Source: Symsagittifera roscoffensis (lineage: Eukaryota > Xenacoelomorpha > Acoela > Convolutidae). From it: 64,000 nt of DNA. Location: NCBI RefSeq assembly GCF_963678635.1, contig NC_087062.1:85396890-85460889 (forward strand). Direction: 5' to 3'. The notes under the pieces are model-generated. The model was given only the letters and a program-made list of their open reading frames with translations, did no database searches and was not told where the DNA came from. This document shows, piece after piece, positions 35,320 to 47,100 of this stretch. The translations under genes were made by a program, and so were the position numbers. Positions within the stretch are counted from its first letter, which is position 1, and each line of letters starts with the position of its first letter.

Positions 35320-36370
35320 GAAAAAAAAACGTCTTATACCTGAAACTAAAAGGATTTGAGCATTCATATTAAGAGGCAAGATTTGAGACGCCAGGGGGTA
35401 CGCTGACAATAAGGTTGTATCTTCATCGAGTTGGTAGTTTCAAATTTTTTGAATATCTTTGTAGATAACTAAAAGCATTTGAGCAGTCGCGTTTAGCAGT
35501 CGCATGTGGCAAAATTTGCAACTCTTTAGAGTACCGTGACAACACCGAACTATAGCGTTGACAATTTCAAATTTTGAAAAATAATTGATTTGAACTTTCT
35601 GAAAAATTTTAAGAAATCACAAAAAACGTCACATCTCGAAAACTACAAAGAATTGAGCAGTCATATTTGGAGGCAAGATTCGCAATCCTTGAGAGTACTC
35701 TGACAGGACCTAACTACAGGGTTGGGAATTTCAGATTTTGCGAAAAAAGATTAAGTTTACTAAAATTTTTTTTGAAAAAATCACAAAAAACGTCATATCT
35801 CGAAAAATACAAGGATTTGAACAGTAAGATTTGGAGACAAGAATTGTAACTCCTTAGAGTATTCTGACAGCAATAAATACAGGGTTGAGAATTTCAGATT
35901 TTTAAAAAATCAAAATAATTTAAGTTTTCTGAAAATTTTTGAAAAAATCACAAAAAACATCACATCTCAAACACTACAATGATTTGAGCAGTCATATTTG
36001 GAGGCAAGATTCTTTATCTTCGATAGTACTCTGACAGTACCCAACTACAGGGTTGGGAATTTCAGATTTTTAATAAATAAAAATAATTTAAGTTTTCTGA
36101 AAATTTTTGAAAAAATCACAAAAAACGTCATATCTCGAAAACTACAAGGATTTGAGCAATCATATTTGGATGCAAGACTCGCAAGCCTTACTCTGACAGT
36201 ACCCAACTACAGGGTTGGGATTTTCAAGTTTTGTAAATTATTTCGTTTTTTGAAATTTCTGAAAATTTTTGAAAAAATCTCAAAAATCGTCTTATCTCGT
36301 TAACTAAAATGATTCGGACATTCAAAATTGGATGCCAAATTTACTACCCCTAAATCGATTTTGGGCTGCT
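35320..36370. repeat. Tandem repeat array, family B, longest locus
   Basis: Six to seven units. The clause atctcgaaaactacaaggatttgagcagtcatatttgga recurs near 35340, 35470, 35632, 35795, 35965, 36129 and 36293 (period about 162-170). Each is followed by ctctgacagtacccaactacagggttggg and tttaagttttctgaaaatttttgaaaaaatcacaaaaaacgtc. The open frames at 35998-36303 and similar are translations of this repeat, not genes. Confidence 0.8.
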
Positions 36371-37307
36371 TAATTTAAACTCGTCAAAATTACCACTAAA
36401 TTCAAATTGGAAAATCGAATAAAATTCTTAACCATTGCAATATACGATATAGTTTAAACATGCAATAATAATACGTTGAAAAAGCTAACACATGGCGAGA
36501 TAGTAAAGCCCGCATTTAAATATATAATAGATGATAGATTATAAAATTTACGAGATAGTTAATTTGCACACAGAGGCGAAGCTGAGCTTCGCACCACTTA
36601 CGATACAAATAAAATGCCTAGGTTCAAAAGATAGATCTCAAATCAAAAGCAAGAAAATAAATATATTGAAGAAATCGTAGAATAAAAAATGAAGAAAAAT
36701 CTTTTTTCAATTCTTATAGAAAGCCGTTACCTAAAACAATAGAAGGATTGGGGCTACAGAACATTCATTTCTATCTCAAATCGATGAGAAACTCGGTCAA
36801 AAGATCAAAAAATTCCTAATTGAATTCAAAAACTTTGCTTAAAATCATACCATCAAACCAGCTGTATGTCCTACAGGCAAACCTAGAGATAAGAAAAGGC
36901 TTTATCCTTTGCAAAATATAAACAAAATTTAAAACGAAAAATGAAATTGAAGAAACAAAATTTTAAAAAATGCCTACAAAGTTAAAAAAATGTCACGAAA
37001 AACAACTTGCAGAAAACCAATGAAAACTTTAAATATATAAAAACATCCAAAGACATCAAACTTATCCAATAAGGAAAGTTGATTAGAACGATTGCAACAA
37101 AAAATACGCCCGTTAATGAAATAAAAAACACGAAAATTCTTCAATTTTCAAAAATTCAGCCAAAAAGAATCAAACTCACTAAAATCATACGACACTCGCC
37201 ACATTTTTTTCGTAGAAGAAACAGTCATGACAAATCTGCAAAGAAAAAGATTCTGGAAAATCATGATTTTTTCGAAATTTATGAACTTCTTCGAATGAAT
37301 TTCTTGT
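36371..37307. other. AT-rich intergenic sequence with one repeat head
   Basis: Positions 36570-36610 carry a near-perfect left end of the composite TIR/SINE family (cacagaggcgaagctgagcttcgcaccacttacgatacaa) with no matching right end nearby. Nothing else is recognised. Confidence 0.45.
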
Positions 37308-37374
37308 CGAAAATTTTTAATACATCAAAACAATACGTTAATAGCGAATTGTTTTGATGTATTAAAAATTTTCG
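37308..37374. repeat. Perfect 27-bp palindromic hairpin
   Basis: Arms 37308-37334 and 37348-37374 are perfect inverted copies (cgaaaatttttaatacatcaa... and its complement) with a 13-base loop. A perfect arm of this length in otherwise decayed DNA suggests recent origin, or an element end that has folded back. Confidence 0.85.
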
Positions 37375-38055
37375 TCAATAAATTCAATTTGAAATTTTTA
37401 AAACCTAAATGACGTCAAACTAAGCAAAACTTGGACTATCTCCATGCGTTTCTATTACAAAAAAAAATTGGAAACCACAAATCGGAAAAAATAATTCTAA
37501 CAGAAAATTCTTATTATGTTTTTTAACAAAGTTTTGAAAATAAAAAACACTAGAAAACCATGATTTAAAAATTACCCTCTTGAAAATAAAAATTAATAAT
37601 TGAAGAAAACAGTTCTCAAACTATTGGAACATTATGAGCATTAAAGGCCATAAATTGGGTCAAAAAATGTTCAATAAGTTTTTCAGCTTTCTAACCGCCA
37701 TAAAAACATTCAAATAAGCATTGTAGTTGGCTGGAAAAAAAAAAGCGGAACTAAGCTGACAAAAATTAACGAAAAATCAAAACATCAAGAAAAATCATTA
37801 AAACATTTTGAGCTGCGAAATTATCGAGAAAACACTAATAAGGATGCACAGTGGGAGTAATAGACCCATAAACGCAAAAAGGACGCACATACTGCATGCA
37901 TGCTGTATTCTGTGAACAAAGTTGTTTACGAGAAAAAAGTCTAGTACCCGATTGCAATATCCTTGCGATGAGCAGCTTTTTTGCATTCGTTTGTAATCGG
38001 AATGCAGGGTTTTAAACGCTATACCTCATTCGATAACTTATTGTTTTCTCTGTAC
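37375..38055. other. AT-rich intergenic sequence with a gttgtttacgag fragment
   Basis: Positions 37918-37980 repeat the gttgtttacg.gaaaaa.tctagtacccgattgcaatat family end (see 25597, 39612, 41977). No gene is recognised in the remainder. Confidence 0.4.
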
Positions 38056-38206
38056 CTTAAATAGCAATGATTGAAACCATCCGAGGCCAGAGGTCTTTCC
38101 GTAACTTTTCTAGTAGCCTTAAGAAGAAATTCATGTAAGGGATTTCTAATACGACCGAAAATCATAAGACAACACCCAGACTTCCATTTTCTATGGAAAT
38201 TTGAGC
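38056..38206 (-). other. Weak candidate exon, unidentified
   Basis: On the minus strand a segment open in one frame (about 50 codons, including KATRKVTERPLASDG) is bracketed by a plausible acceptor (tgaattcag, exon from 38206) and a donor (TTTAAG/gtacag, intron from 38055). Its composition is less AT-biased than the flanks. I recognise no family, and no neighbouring exons are evident. It may be an orphan exon, a pseudogene piece or chance. Confidence 0.2.
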
Positions 38207-38349
38207 CTGAATTCAAGAATTAAAAAGAAATCTACCAAATTGTTTTTAAGCCAACTTTCTTTTATACAAAAAGAGCAAATTATACAAGGATAGCCGGTTA
38301 CTGAACAAGTTACACAGAATGTCCCGACTTAAAAAAAGAACAAAAATTG

Positions 38350-38740
38350 TTTTTCAAATTAGTGTCGTTTTTTCTGCATGCTGTGATAAAAAAATCTCAA
38401 AAAAAACTTAGGCATTTCGTCAGTCATAGTCAAATACTCCAATTGGAAATCATTTTTCAGAAAAAATAACAAGAAAAACAAAAAATCGTTACTTTTTTTT
38501 GAAGTTTTTGATTCCTAAAAATCAAAAAATCCTAACAGGTTTTCAACATTTTTTCTCTTTTTTAAAAAAATTATTAATGTCGTTCGAATTAAACCCAACA
38601 AGGATTTAATTTGATACATCACTCGAATTATTCCGATTATTATTTGTGGTACTTGATTCTGAGAGGAAAACAAAAAGAAAAAACTAAAATACTCCCGAAT
38701 ACTAAGTTTCTCGCCATTTTTCAAATGGACTGAAAAACCC
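38350..38740. repeat. Dispersed repeat, family E, copy 3
   Basis: Collinear with 8870-9430 (aattagtgtcgttttttctgcatg, gtcgttcgaatt, gattattatttgtggtacttgattctgagaggaaaac, actcccgaatactaagtttctcgcc). Confidence 0.5.
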
Positions 38741-39769
38741 TCTTTACCTTGTCGTAAAAGTTGTATGTTTAAAGGATAAACAACACGCAAATTTTTTCGG
38801 ATGCCTCATTCTTCTGAAAAAATTAGTATCTATTTTCCCTTTAAACGACGCTAACTGAGGTAAATTGAATATTAAGAGAAAACCCGGTAAAATACGGCAA
38901 CTAAGGCGATATAACAAACAAAATCATTCAAGTCGAAAAAACTTTTAACGCAAATTACGCAAATTCTTAGAAAACAAAAATTTCCACACTAAAATGTTGG
39001 ATATGGTATTCTTCAGTTTTCGAAGAAGCTGAACTATCTAAAGAAAAGCCTGCAATGGAAACTTAGATGAAAAAATACTTCGCTACGCGATAATGCAAAA
39101 ATAGGTTTTTGAAAAGCAAAATTTCACCACAAAAATTGCGCATAGATCCAACATTTCCATTATCTTCAGCAAAAAAAAGATATTAAAAAATAGCATGCCA
39201 CTCAAAAAGCAGCGAGTGGAATTTCGACCAAATCTAATTAGGAAGAACAAAAATTAAATACGGAATTTTTTCAATTTTTTGTGCTTAAAAAGTGTCCCCG
39301 AGAAAATGAATTTCAGCTTTCGCAAATAAAATTTCCAATTTGTAATCAGTTTCAATTGAATTAACTGACCAGAACTAATAGAAGAAAAACATAAGGTAAA
39401 TGAGCGGAGCTGACTGAGCCCGACACTCAATAAGATGAAAATAAACAGACATTTTTTCAGAGATAAAAAAAATCACATTTCAAGAACTTGCATGTACCAA
39501 CTACAAAGCAATCACGAATCCCATAATAAGCAACGACACATCCTAGATTTAGGTTGTACACTAGTTATTTACCGTTGCTAAGTTCCTTCTAATTGACCAT
39601 TCTGTGATCAAAGTTATTTACGGGAAAAAGTCAAGTACCCGGGTGCACTACTCTTGCTTATCGCAAGGTTAATAATTATGAGTTTTAGCTGACTTTCCAT
39701 AACGTTAAATTCTCTTCTGATAAAAAAAATCTATTTTCTTTAATTTAGACAGCTAGTTGTTTGTGATAC
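38741..39769. other. AT-rich intergenic sequence, no gene seen
   Basis: Positions 39612-39672 hold another agttatttacgggaaaaagtcaagtacccgg...tatcgcaaggttaata fragment. Nothing else is supported. Confidence 0.4.
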
Positions 39770-40081
39770 TACAATAATCAAGGATGACATCCGCATATTG
39801 CATCAGTCGGTTTTTGAAATGCATAAATTGCAAGCTAAAAAACGCGTGCTACAATGTTTTCCCATTCTACAATGTTTTACCGATTATTCTTCTACTTTTT
39901 ACATCAATAAAAAGTTCAATTTTCCTGAGAAGGCAATAAATTACTTGAAGTCATGATTACATGATAAAGTAAATAATCCAAGCAAATTTCAAACTATTAA
40001 AATTTTGCAAAATTTGGAGATATTTTTCTGCTTTATTTCCGATGCAACTGTAAAACAGGTCGACCTGATGTCACGCACCCA
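39770..40081. repeat. Decayed relative of the Mutator-like MITE
   Basis: Shares with 18741-19171 the internal clause gcatcagtcggtttttgaaatgcataaatt (compare ttggatcagccggattttgaaattcataatt) and an end clause aggtcgacctgatgtcacgcaccc (compare ccgtcggcttgatgtccggcaccc). The left end is no longer clear, so the border is approximate. Confidence 0.5.
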
Positions 40082-40462
40082 TTTTGAAGTATAAAACAAT
40101 AAGGCTACAGGTGTTAGCGAAGAAAATCAATTACTACATCTCGTAGTCAAAATAAAGACTTCTTGACTGAGATCATCTGGACTAAAACTCATACAAGTAG
40201 GCAACTCTATTAGGCATTTCTAGCATATCAACAGATCAGAATTGCTGCAACAGATAATTTTAAAACCCCCGGAACTAGCGCAAACCTCCGAAAAAGTTTT
40301 AAAGTCAGTAACCGGCTTATTTTAAACAGTTTCCTGACAGTACTACCTATCTTATGAACTAACGCCAAACACTCAACTCTCTTAAATGGCTAACATATTT
40401 CACAATTCTTTTCTCTGTATGGAAACTAAAACAGAAACAATCGATCATATCACAAAAATTTG

Positions 40463-41212
40463 TCACTTGTTTTTATCCTTTACACTTGCTGAATCAATCG
40501 TCAGGCCTCGCTTCTTTTGCAACTTTTTTTGTTTCAAATTCTTTCTCTGATCTTTCCTAGCCTGAACGTTAGCTTTTCTTTTTTCATACTTTTTCTGTTT
40601 TTCGGCTTGCTTCGATTGCTCTCGTGCTGCCCATTTCTTTCGTGATTGTTGTTTCTGATTTTGCTTTCGTTTAATTGCATTTTTAATTCGGGTGGGATCA
40701 TCTTTTGGTTTTTGTCCTTCCGCCCTAGCTATCGCAAGTTCCATCTGCTTACTTGCATGCGCTTCTACAGCTGGTTGAACTCCAACTTCGGCTTTTAACT
40801 TTGCAATATTCGCTTCATGTTTACTGATATCTTTAAGAGTTTTTGTAAGTTTATGGATGTTTTTCTTTTTCGTGTTAATGAGCGTAGTTGAAGGCAGAAC
40901 TGTGGATTCGCACATCCCAACTTGAGGTATAGGCTTTTTTTGATTACCCGTGGTTAACTTATTTCTAGAAACCGTTTTTGCGGATTTTTCAAGTTTTTTC
41001 TTCTGGACTCCACCTTTGCCCTTCCGTTTGGATTCGAACTGGCTTATTTTTTCGACGTATTTTTGCTTTAGTTGGTTTGATTTCTTCGAATGGGCATTAC
41101 TTGTGGTTTTAGGTGTAGTTTTCAGTTCTACAGCCGACTTCTTCAAAACAGAAGAACACCTGACAGAGAGCAAATTACATATGAATTCTTCACATTGCTT
41201 TAAATCCATCAT
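40463..41212 (-). CDS. SURF6: Surfeit locus protein 6 (nucleolar ribosome-biogenesis factor)
   Basis: SURF6/Rrp14 proteins are basic nucleolar proteins needed for pre-rRNA processing and ribosomal subunit assembly. The 249-residue single-exon protein is extremely Lys/Arg/Gln-rich. The C-terminal half carries the SURF6 signature: DPTRIKNAIKRKQNQK, SRKKWAAREQ, then arginine/lysine repeats (KKYEKRKANVQARKDQRKN). A leucine/lysine helix stretch (LTKTLKDISKHEANIAKLK) precedes it. The length is between yeast and human family members. Nuclear import signals are abundant. Two ATG codons in tandem open the frame, and nine bases upstream lies an acceptor-like aaattcag. The N-terminal 90 residues are not conserved in any way I can see. 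The opposite-strand open frame at 40950-41219 is a shadow. Confidence 0.82.
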   Translation of the reverse strand: MMDLKQCEEFICNLLSVRCSSVLKKSAVELKTTPKTTSNAHSKKSNQLKQKYVEKISQFESKRKGKGGVQKKKLEKSAKTVSRNKLTTGNQKKPIPQVGMCESTVLPSTTLINTKKKNIHKLTKTLKDISKHEANIAKLKAEVGVQPAVEAHASKQMELAIARAEGQKPKDDPTRIKNAIKRKQNQKQQSRKKWAAREQSKQAEKQKKYEKRKANVQARKDQRKNLKQKKLQKKRGLTIDSASVKDKNK

Positions 41213-43811
41213 TCTTTGATCTGAATTTTAGGATGTTTCTAGAAAAAATTCTGAGACAAAAACAATGCAGACAAATCCAACTGAATGTTTGAAATACCAG
41301 TATAGAACTGCTGCTAAAATTGCAGCGCTCAGATAAAGAGTAACACGAAAGGTTGAACTAATATGAAATTCTGATTTAGAGCTTTCACGTCATCAATACA
41401 ACTTTACACGAGACGAAGCTGAGATTCGCACCACGTGAGATACAAATGTTATAGTATGAACGACAATGACGCTATAACTGAAGGAAGTGGAAAGCAATTA
41501 AAAAAGCAGTTTTTGGTGATTGAAATTATTAGTTTTTATAAGATTATTTTTTATGATTTTTTTGTGGGGTTGAGTTTGAGCATTCAAAAAGTGCCACCAA
41601 AGTCTTTAAAAGATAAAAAAGAGTGAAAAAAATGGAAAAAAAGTGAAACTTTAACAACTCGAGCTGGTAAAAATACAACCAAAGTGAAAAGCTAACTTCG
41701 ATTCGGCCGAAATTTTAGAACGCTTAAAACAACTGCAGTGAAATTTGTTTAGAGCTTAAATAAACTATTGTTAGAATAAGCAACTAAGCCGACAAAACAG
41801 GAGCAGACAAATGATAGGCCGAATTTTTTTAAACCGAAGCATTTACCGTTCGAACCAAACTGGTTCTGGTTAGATTTGAACTGAAGATCTTCGCCAACTG
41901 TAGCAAGAAACACTACAAAGTTTGAATTTATTAGGAATCAATGTACCACCAGGAGTCCAACGAGTCCTGTGGACAGAGTTGTTTACGGAAAAAAAAACAG
42001 TCTAATTCCCGATTGCAATAGACTTGCTATCGCAAGGGTAATAACATATTTTGAAACTAAACCGGTAGAGCTTAAGTCGACAACCATAAAGCCGCAAAGC
42101 ATCAGAAGAAAAATAACATCAAAATTTTATAATTATACATTCAATGGTTTCAGTTCGACATATAGCATGCTTTAACTGATTTTGTTAAACTAGTTCAAGT
42201 TCAAGTAAAATGAGTACTGATAATATAGGCAATTTTGCGCGTCTTTCGATCAGCTCGTGTTATATTCCGTTTCAATTGTTGGTCTCGAAATTATTAATTC
42301 AAATTTTTTTCCATTGTTTTCTAGTTTAATTATGAAATCAGTCGTTTAACTAGTTGTTAATTTAAAAAAAGTCTATATTCCGATTTAAAAACGCTGGCTA
42401 ACTGCAAGCGTGAAAGATCGCATTACTCGCCAGAGTTTAGGAACCATTTTGAACGAGATAAGCTTATAAGCATGTGCCGATAATATGTCTCTTAAAGAAG
42501 TAGAAATTGCCTTATTCACTGTTTTAAGTTAGTTTTGAGCAACTGTTGCTTTTTTGAAAGATGAGCACTTTTATGGTCAAATTCAATAACGCAGAAGCTA
42601 AGCGGAGCTTCTCATTTTAGCGATACAATGCAAACGTAGCATTCGAGGCGTGCAAAAATAAATTGAGATAGAATCTAGTAAGTGAAAACTTTCTAAAAAA
42701 AATAAACATTTAAAAAAAGGTTCAATTAAAATGGGCTCTTCCGTCATGCGACGGTACGTACACAGGTTGGATAGGACCGTACCAACGCTATACAAATACA
42801 TCGACAAAAATTTATGATTAAATCAAGTCGATTTTAATGCATCCAGAGAATTGTCAATTAAAATCTACCCTCCTCGATTATAGCACAGATAGAACTGTCT
42901 ATGTTTGATGTATTTTTAAGATTTTTGCACCCCCTAAGAATTGCTCTCCTCGGAAGTGCAAAATAAACATTTAAACGTTTTTTGAAATGGCAATTTCTAT
43001 TTCAAACCGAAACAACCCATCCACCAGTAAGACATGACGCCCAAGTTACCTGTATCGAGCAGCCACCAATACTTAGGAAGCTCACTGATTTAATGACAAA
43101 AATGCGATAAAAACAGTTGCCATAAACATTTTTGAGCATTCAATTTTTAAAACATATAAATCTTGAACCACAACCGTCGCCAAAAACAGTTTGGTGAGTC
43201 GAATTCATCCTCACCAACGCCCATTTTTCGAAATTACTCTACAGCTTTAATTGTAACATTCGCTCAAATATCACACAGCGACGGAGCGTAGAAAAAGTAC
43301 CTATTAACGACTGGCAGGCGTCAGTTACCTTAATTCTACTCGTTTTTCACCGTCTCGACCTTGCCAGTTGATTTTCTGGTCTGTCTAGGGCAAAGTAAAA
43401 AGTTACCATTTTTAGGCGATCAGTCAAACGACTTTTGATCAGCTTTCGTTTACATGCGAACACAACCACATAGCTGAGTCTCGGATCCTCAGACTACATG
43501 ATTGTCATTAAAAACACGGCTCGAACAACCTATTTTATTATGTTTTTGTGTGACAGTTCTATATTAAATCCATTAGAGATGGATTGACCCTTTCCTTTTT
43601 CTAGCTACTCATGCTCTGAAATATTAAACAATAACGGTGTTAATTAAGATCTATGACATTATAGCAGCTATACAGTCAGTTAACACAGTCCCTTCACATA
43701 GACAGTCTCTGGGGGACCAAGCCTCCGCTCCCGTAATATTCTTGAGATAACACTCTTATCTCTTATTTTTCGTGTCCCGGGAGGGACCCGTGGTATATTT
43801 CTTCCCCCACT
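41213..43811. other. Intergenic, repeat fragments, no gene seen
   Basis: Fragments recognised: 41405-41445, composite TIR/SINE head; 41800-41930, gccgacaaa...gcagacaa and a tRNA-like tgaac motif; 41977-42048, gttgtttacgg...cgattgcaatag...tatcgcaagggtaataa; 42352-42420, aactagttgttaat fragment; 42588-42640, another TIR/SINE head. Positions 43690-43811 are more GC-rich with the palindromic cgtgtcccgggagggacccgtgg; this may belong to another insertion that borders the LINE tail. Confidence 0.4.
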
Positions 43812-44187
43812 GAAGAAGAAGAAGAAGAAAGAACACTTGAATTACTATACAATAAAAAGCCGAGGCATCAGTGTAGCAAAGTGTAAATAATAAAATTGGT
43901 TATAAATTCATTGGTTACATCAAACAAAAACAAAACATCAGAAAACAAGCAATAAACAAAACAAAAAAAAAAACAAAATCGGTTACAGTTCGGAAATTGG
44001 TTGATTAAAGTATATGAAGTTTCGGATACTATAGAAAATTAAAGATTTAAGAATTAGGAACAAGCTGGTAATAAAACTTTACAAACAATTTTACAGATAG
44101 TCCAATTATACAACGTATATACAGAGTATATACAGTTTCTCTTTCAAGCAATGTGTGAAAAATTAAACTGAATTAAAAAATATAGAA

Positions 44188-47100
44188 CTAGCAAAAACGG
44201 TAATCACGCCACGTATTTGTATTAGTACATATAGGATTGTTTCTCAATTCACTCACGTAAAATTCTTTCAATTTTTTCTTGAATTCTGTTTTCGATTTTT
44301 CTAAATTGCGCAAAATTATGGGCAGTGAATTCCATTTTTTAGAAGTCAAATGAAAAAATGATTTTTGTAGAGAAGCAGTCGAACAATGTTTGTCAAAAAT
44401 AATTTGTTTCGTTCTTTCGTTGAGCCTATAATTGGCAGTCGGTAGTCTCAGTGTATTTTCAAAAGCCTTCTTTTTGTTTGTAAGATATTGGTATAAGTAT
44501 GTTATACACTTTAACTCAATTCTTTTCTCGATTCCAATGAACGATTTGCTAATGCGAAGAAGGGAAGAAGATTTAAAATTCGATCTGAAATATGTTCTTT
44601 TTAGCGCCCAGTTCAACTGTTTCTCCAGAGATAGCATCAAAGTAGCATTAATTTGTTGTAAAAAAATTGCTGAATAATCTAAATGTGATAAAACAAGACA
44701 ATGAAGCAAGGCAACTAATGATAATGTCGGCAGTTGTTGTCCAATTGTATCAATAGTTTTAATCCCTTGGGCCATTTTTTGGAGAATTGTTTTGATTTGA
44801 GCATGAAAAGATAAACTTGAATCAAGAATTATGCCTAAATATTTGCATTCTGATTTTTTGGCTACATAATGCCCACTAATTACTAGTTTATCAGTATCCA
44901 CATTTTTGCTATCATTTTTTTGACAAAATGTTATAAATTCCGATTTAGATGCATTCAGATTCAATTGGTTCTCTGCAAAAAATTCCGTTAGATTATTGAG
45001 TGATTTTTGCAATCGATTCAAAGCATCCTCAGAAATTATAGAAGAGGAAAAAACCATACAGTCGTCAGCATATTGAACTAAAGTACAACCCTCATATAAT
45101 CGCTCTTGTATGTCATTAACATAAATATTGAACAACAACGGACCAAGTACCGTTCCTTGTGGGACACCTCGTTTTATTTCAATCCAGTCTGAAAAAATTC
45201 CATTGACGTTTACTCTTTGAATACGTTTGTTTAGGAAGCTAGCAATTAAAGCATTTGCTCCATTTGAAAAACCGAGAGAAAGCATTTTTTCAATTAAAAC
45301 TTCATGCGAAATAGAATCAAAAGCCTTGGACAGATCTAATAAAGCTGCATGTACGATTTTTTTTGAATCTATTTGATTTCGAATACTTTCTGTCACATAA
45401 ACAAGAGCATCTTGTGTTGAAATGTTTTTGCGAAATCCGAATTGAAATGGTGTCATTATTTGAAATTTGTCAAGATGTTCTGTTATTTGGGCATGTAAAA
45501 TTTTTTCAAAAATTTTAGAAAAAGCACAAGTTATTGATATTGGCCGATAATTTTTTGCATCCATTGGGTCATCTTTTTTGAACAAAGGGGTTACGTTTGC
45601 TTTTTTCAGTTCGATCGGGAAAATGTTCTCATCTAAGCAAGTATTTATGACAAAAGTTAAATGTGGAACTATAACTGATTGACCGTCAATGATTGCCCAA
45701 GCAGGTACGGTACAAGGTCCGAGAGGTTTTCCAACATTGATTTTTCGAACTATATCAAAGCATTGCTTCACTGTAATGTGTTGAAAATGAAAAGATGCAG
45801 ATTCAGAGGCAGATTTGTTGTAATTCGGAGGCTTTTTAGCGCCGAAAAATTCGCCTAAGTTTGAAAAAATATAATTTAAATGATTGGCAATTTTTTTGTC
45901 TTGGGTTATCATTTCACTGAAGGAATTTCGTAGAACTGTAATTCGATGGTTGCCAGAACATGTACCTCTAACTTGGTTAATATATTTCCATTTTTGTTGG
46001 ATAGTGCTGAGAAGTGAAAAACAATTTTTTGAATGATCGAATTGTTTACTTCTAATCAATTTGCTCATTTGATTACGTAAAAACTGGTACTTTGACCAAT
46101 TATCGCTTGTGCTTTGACTGCGATATGATCTGAGTGAATTCTGTTTCTTAGTCAACAATTGCTGACATTCTGAATCGAACCATTCCGTTTTCAACACGTT
46201 TTTTGGTTTAAAATTACGAACAAACTTTTTTTCGATAGGAGCATGTTGCTGTAGAGCACAAGAAATTAAATAAATCATCGTCGAGAACATGTTTTGTGCG
46301 TCTGTACATTGATATAAGAGATACCAAGGAAGAGCGGAGAGTGAATTGCAAAATTCATTTTTCTGATAATTTTTCTTATTGAAAGTCGTAATTATCCTCG
46401 GTAAAATTTTGCCGCATTTTATATCCGTCAAAATAAATGAAGCAAAATGGTCGGTTTTATAAGGTGTATCAAAACAAAACTCAATGCCGTTTGTTTCATA
46501 GTCACTGATTATGTAGTCGATATGAGTTTTTGTTGAGGAACTAATTCTGGTCTCATCGTTTGGACAAAAAACCTTCAATCCATATGGAATAATTATAGAA
46601 TCTAAATTTTCTTTTTCTTTGCTATCCAGATAATTTATGTTATAATCACCCAAAAGCGTAATTTTATTAGAAACTGAAAAAGCATTATCTATGTTAAGCG
46701 TTAATTGTTCCAAAAAATCAATAAAGTTTGATCTGCTTGGGTTATAACACAAATTAACTAACATTTTTTCTTTACTCGAAATGTTAAATGTAGATTTGCA
46801 CTCAACCCACACTGACTCATATTTCTCTTTATCAAATAAATTTAGATCAGGCCTCAATTTCGGAGCCAATTTGACTGGTATATATAACAAAACGCCACCG
46901 CCTTTCTTTTTTACCGCTGATTGCCTATCATATCTGAACATCGCATGCGTTCTAGGTTGGAAATTCCATAAATTGTCACTATCTTCTTTTTTAAGCCACG
47001 TTTCGGAAATTCCTATAATTGTGTTTTCGCCCATATCATCAAGGAATTTTTTCAATTGCATCCGTTTTCTAATAATACTTTGAAAATTCAAATGAACAAA

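Noticed and set aside
33721-36370. CRISPR-like array
   Set aside because: Repeat units are 150-176 bp, contiguous, without short repeats and unique spacers, and the genome is eukaryotic. These are ordinary tandem repeats.
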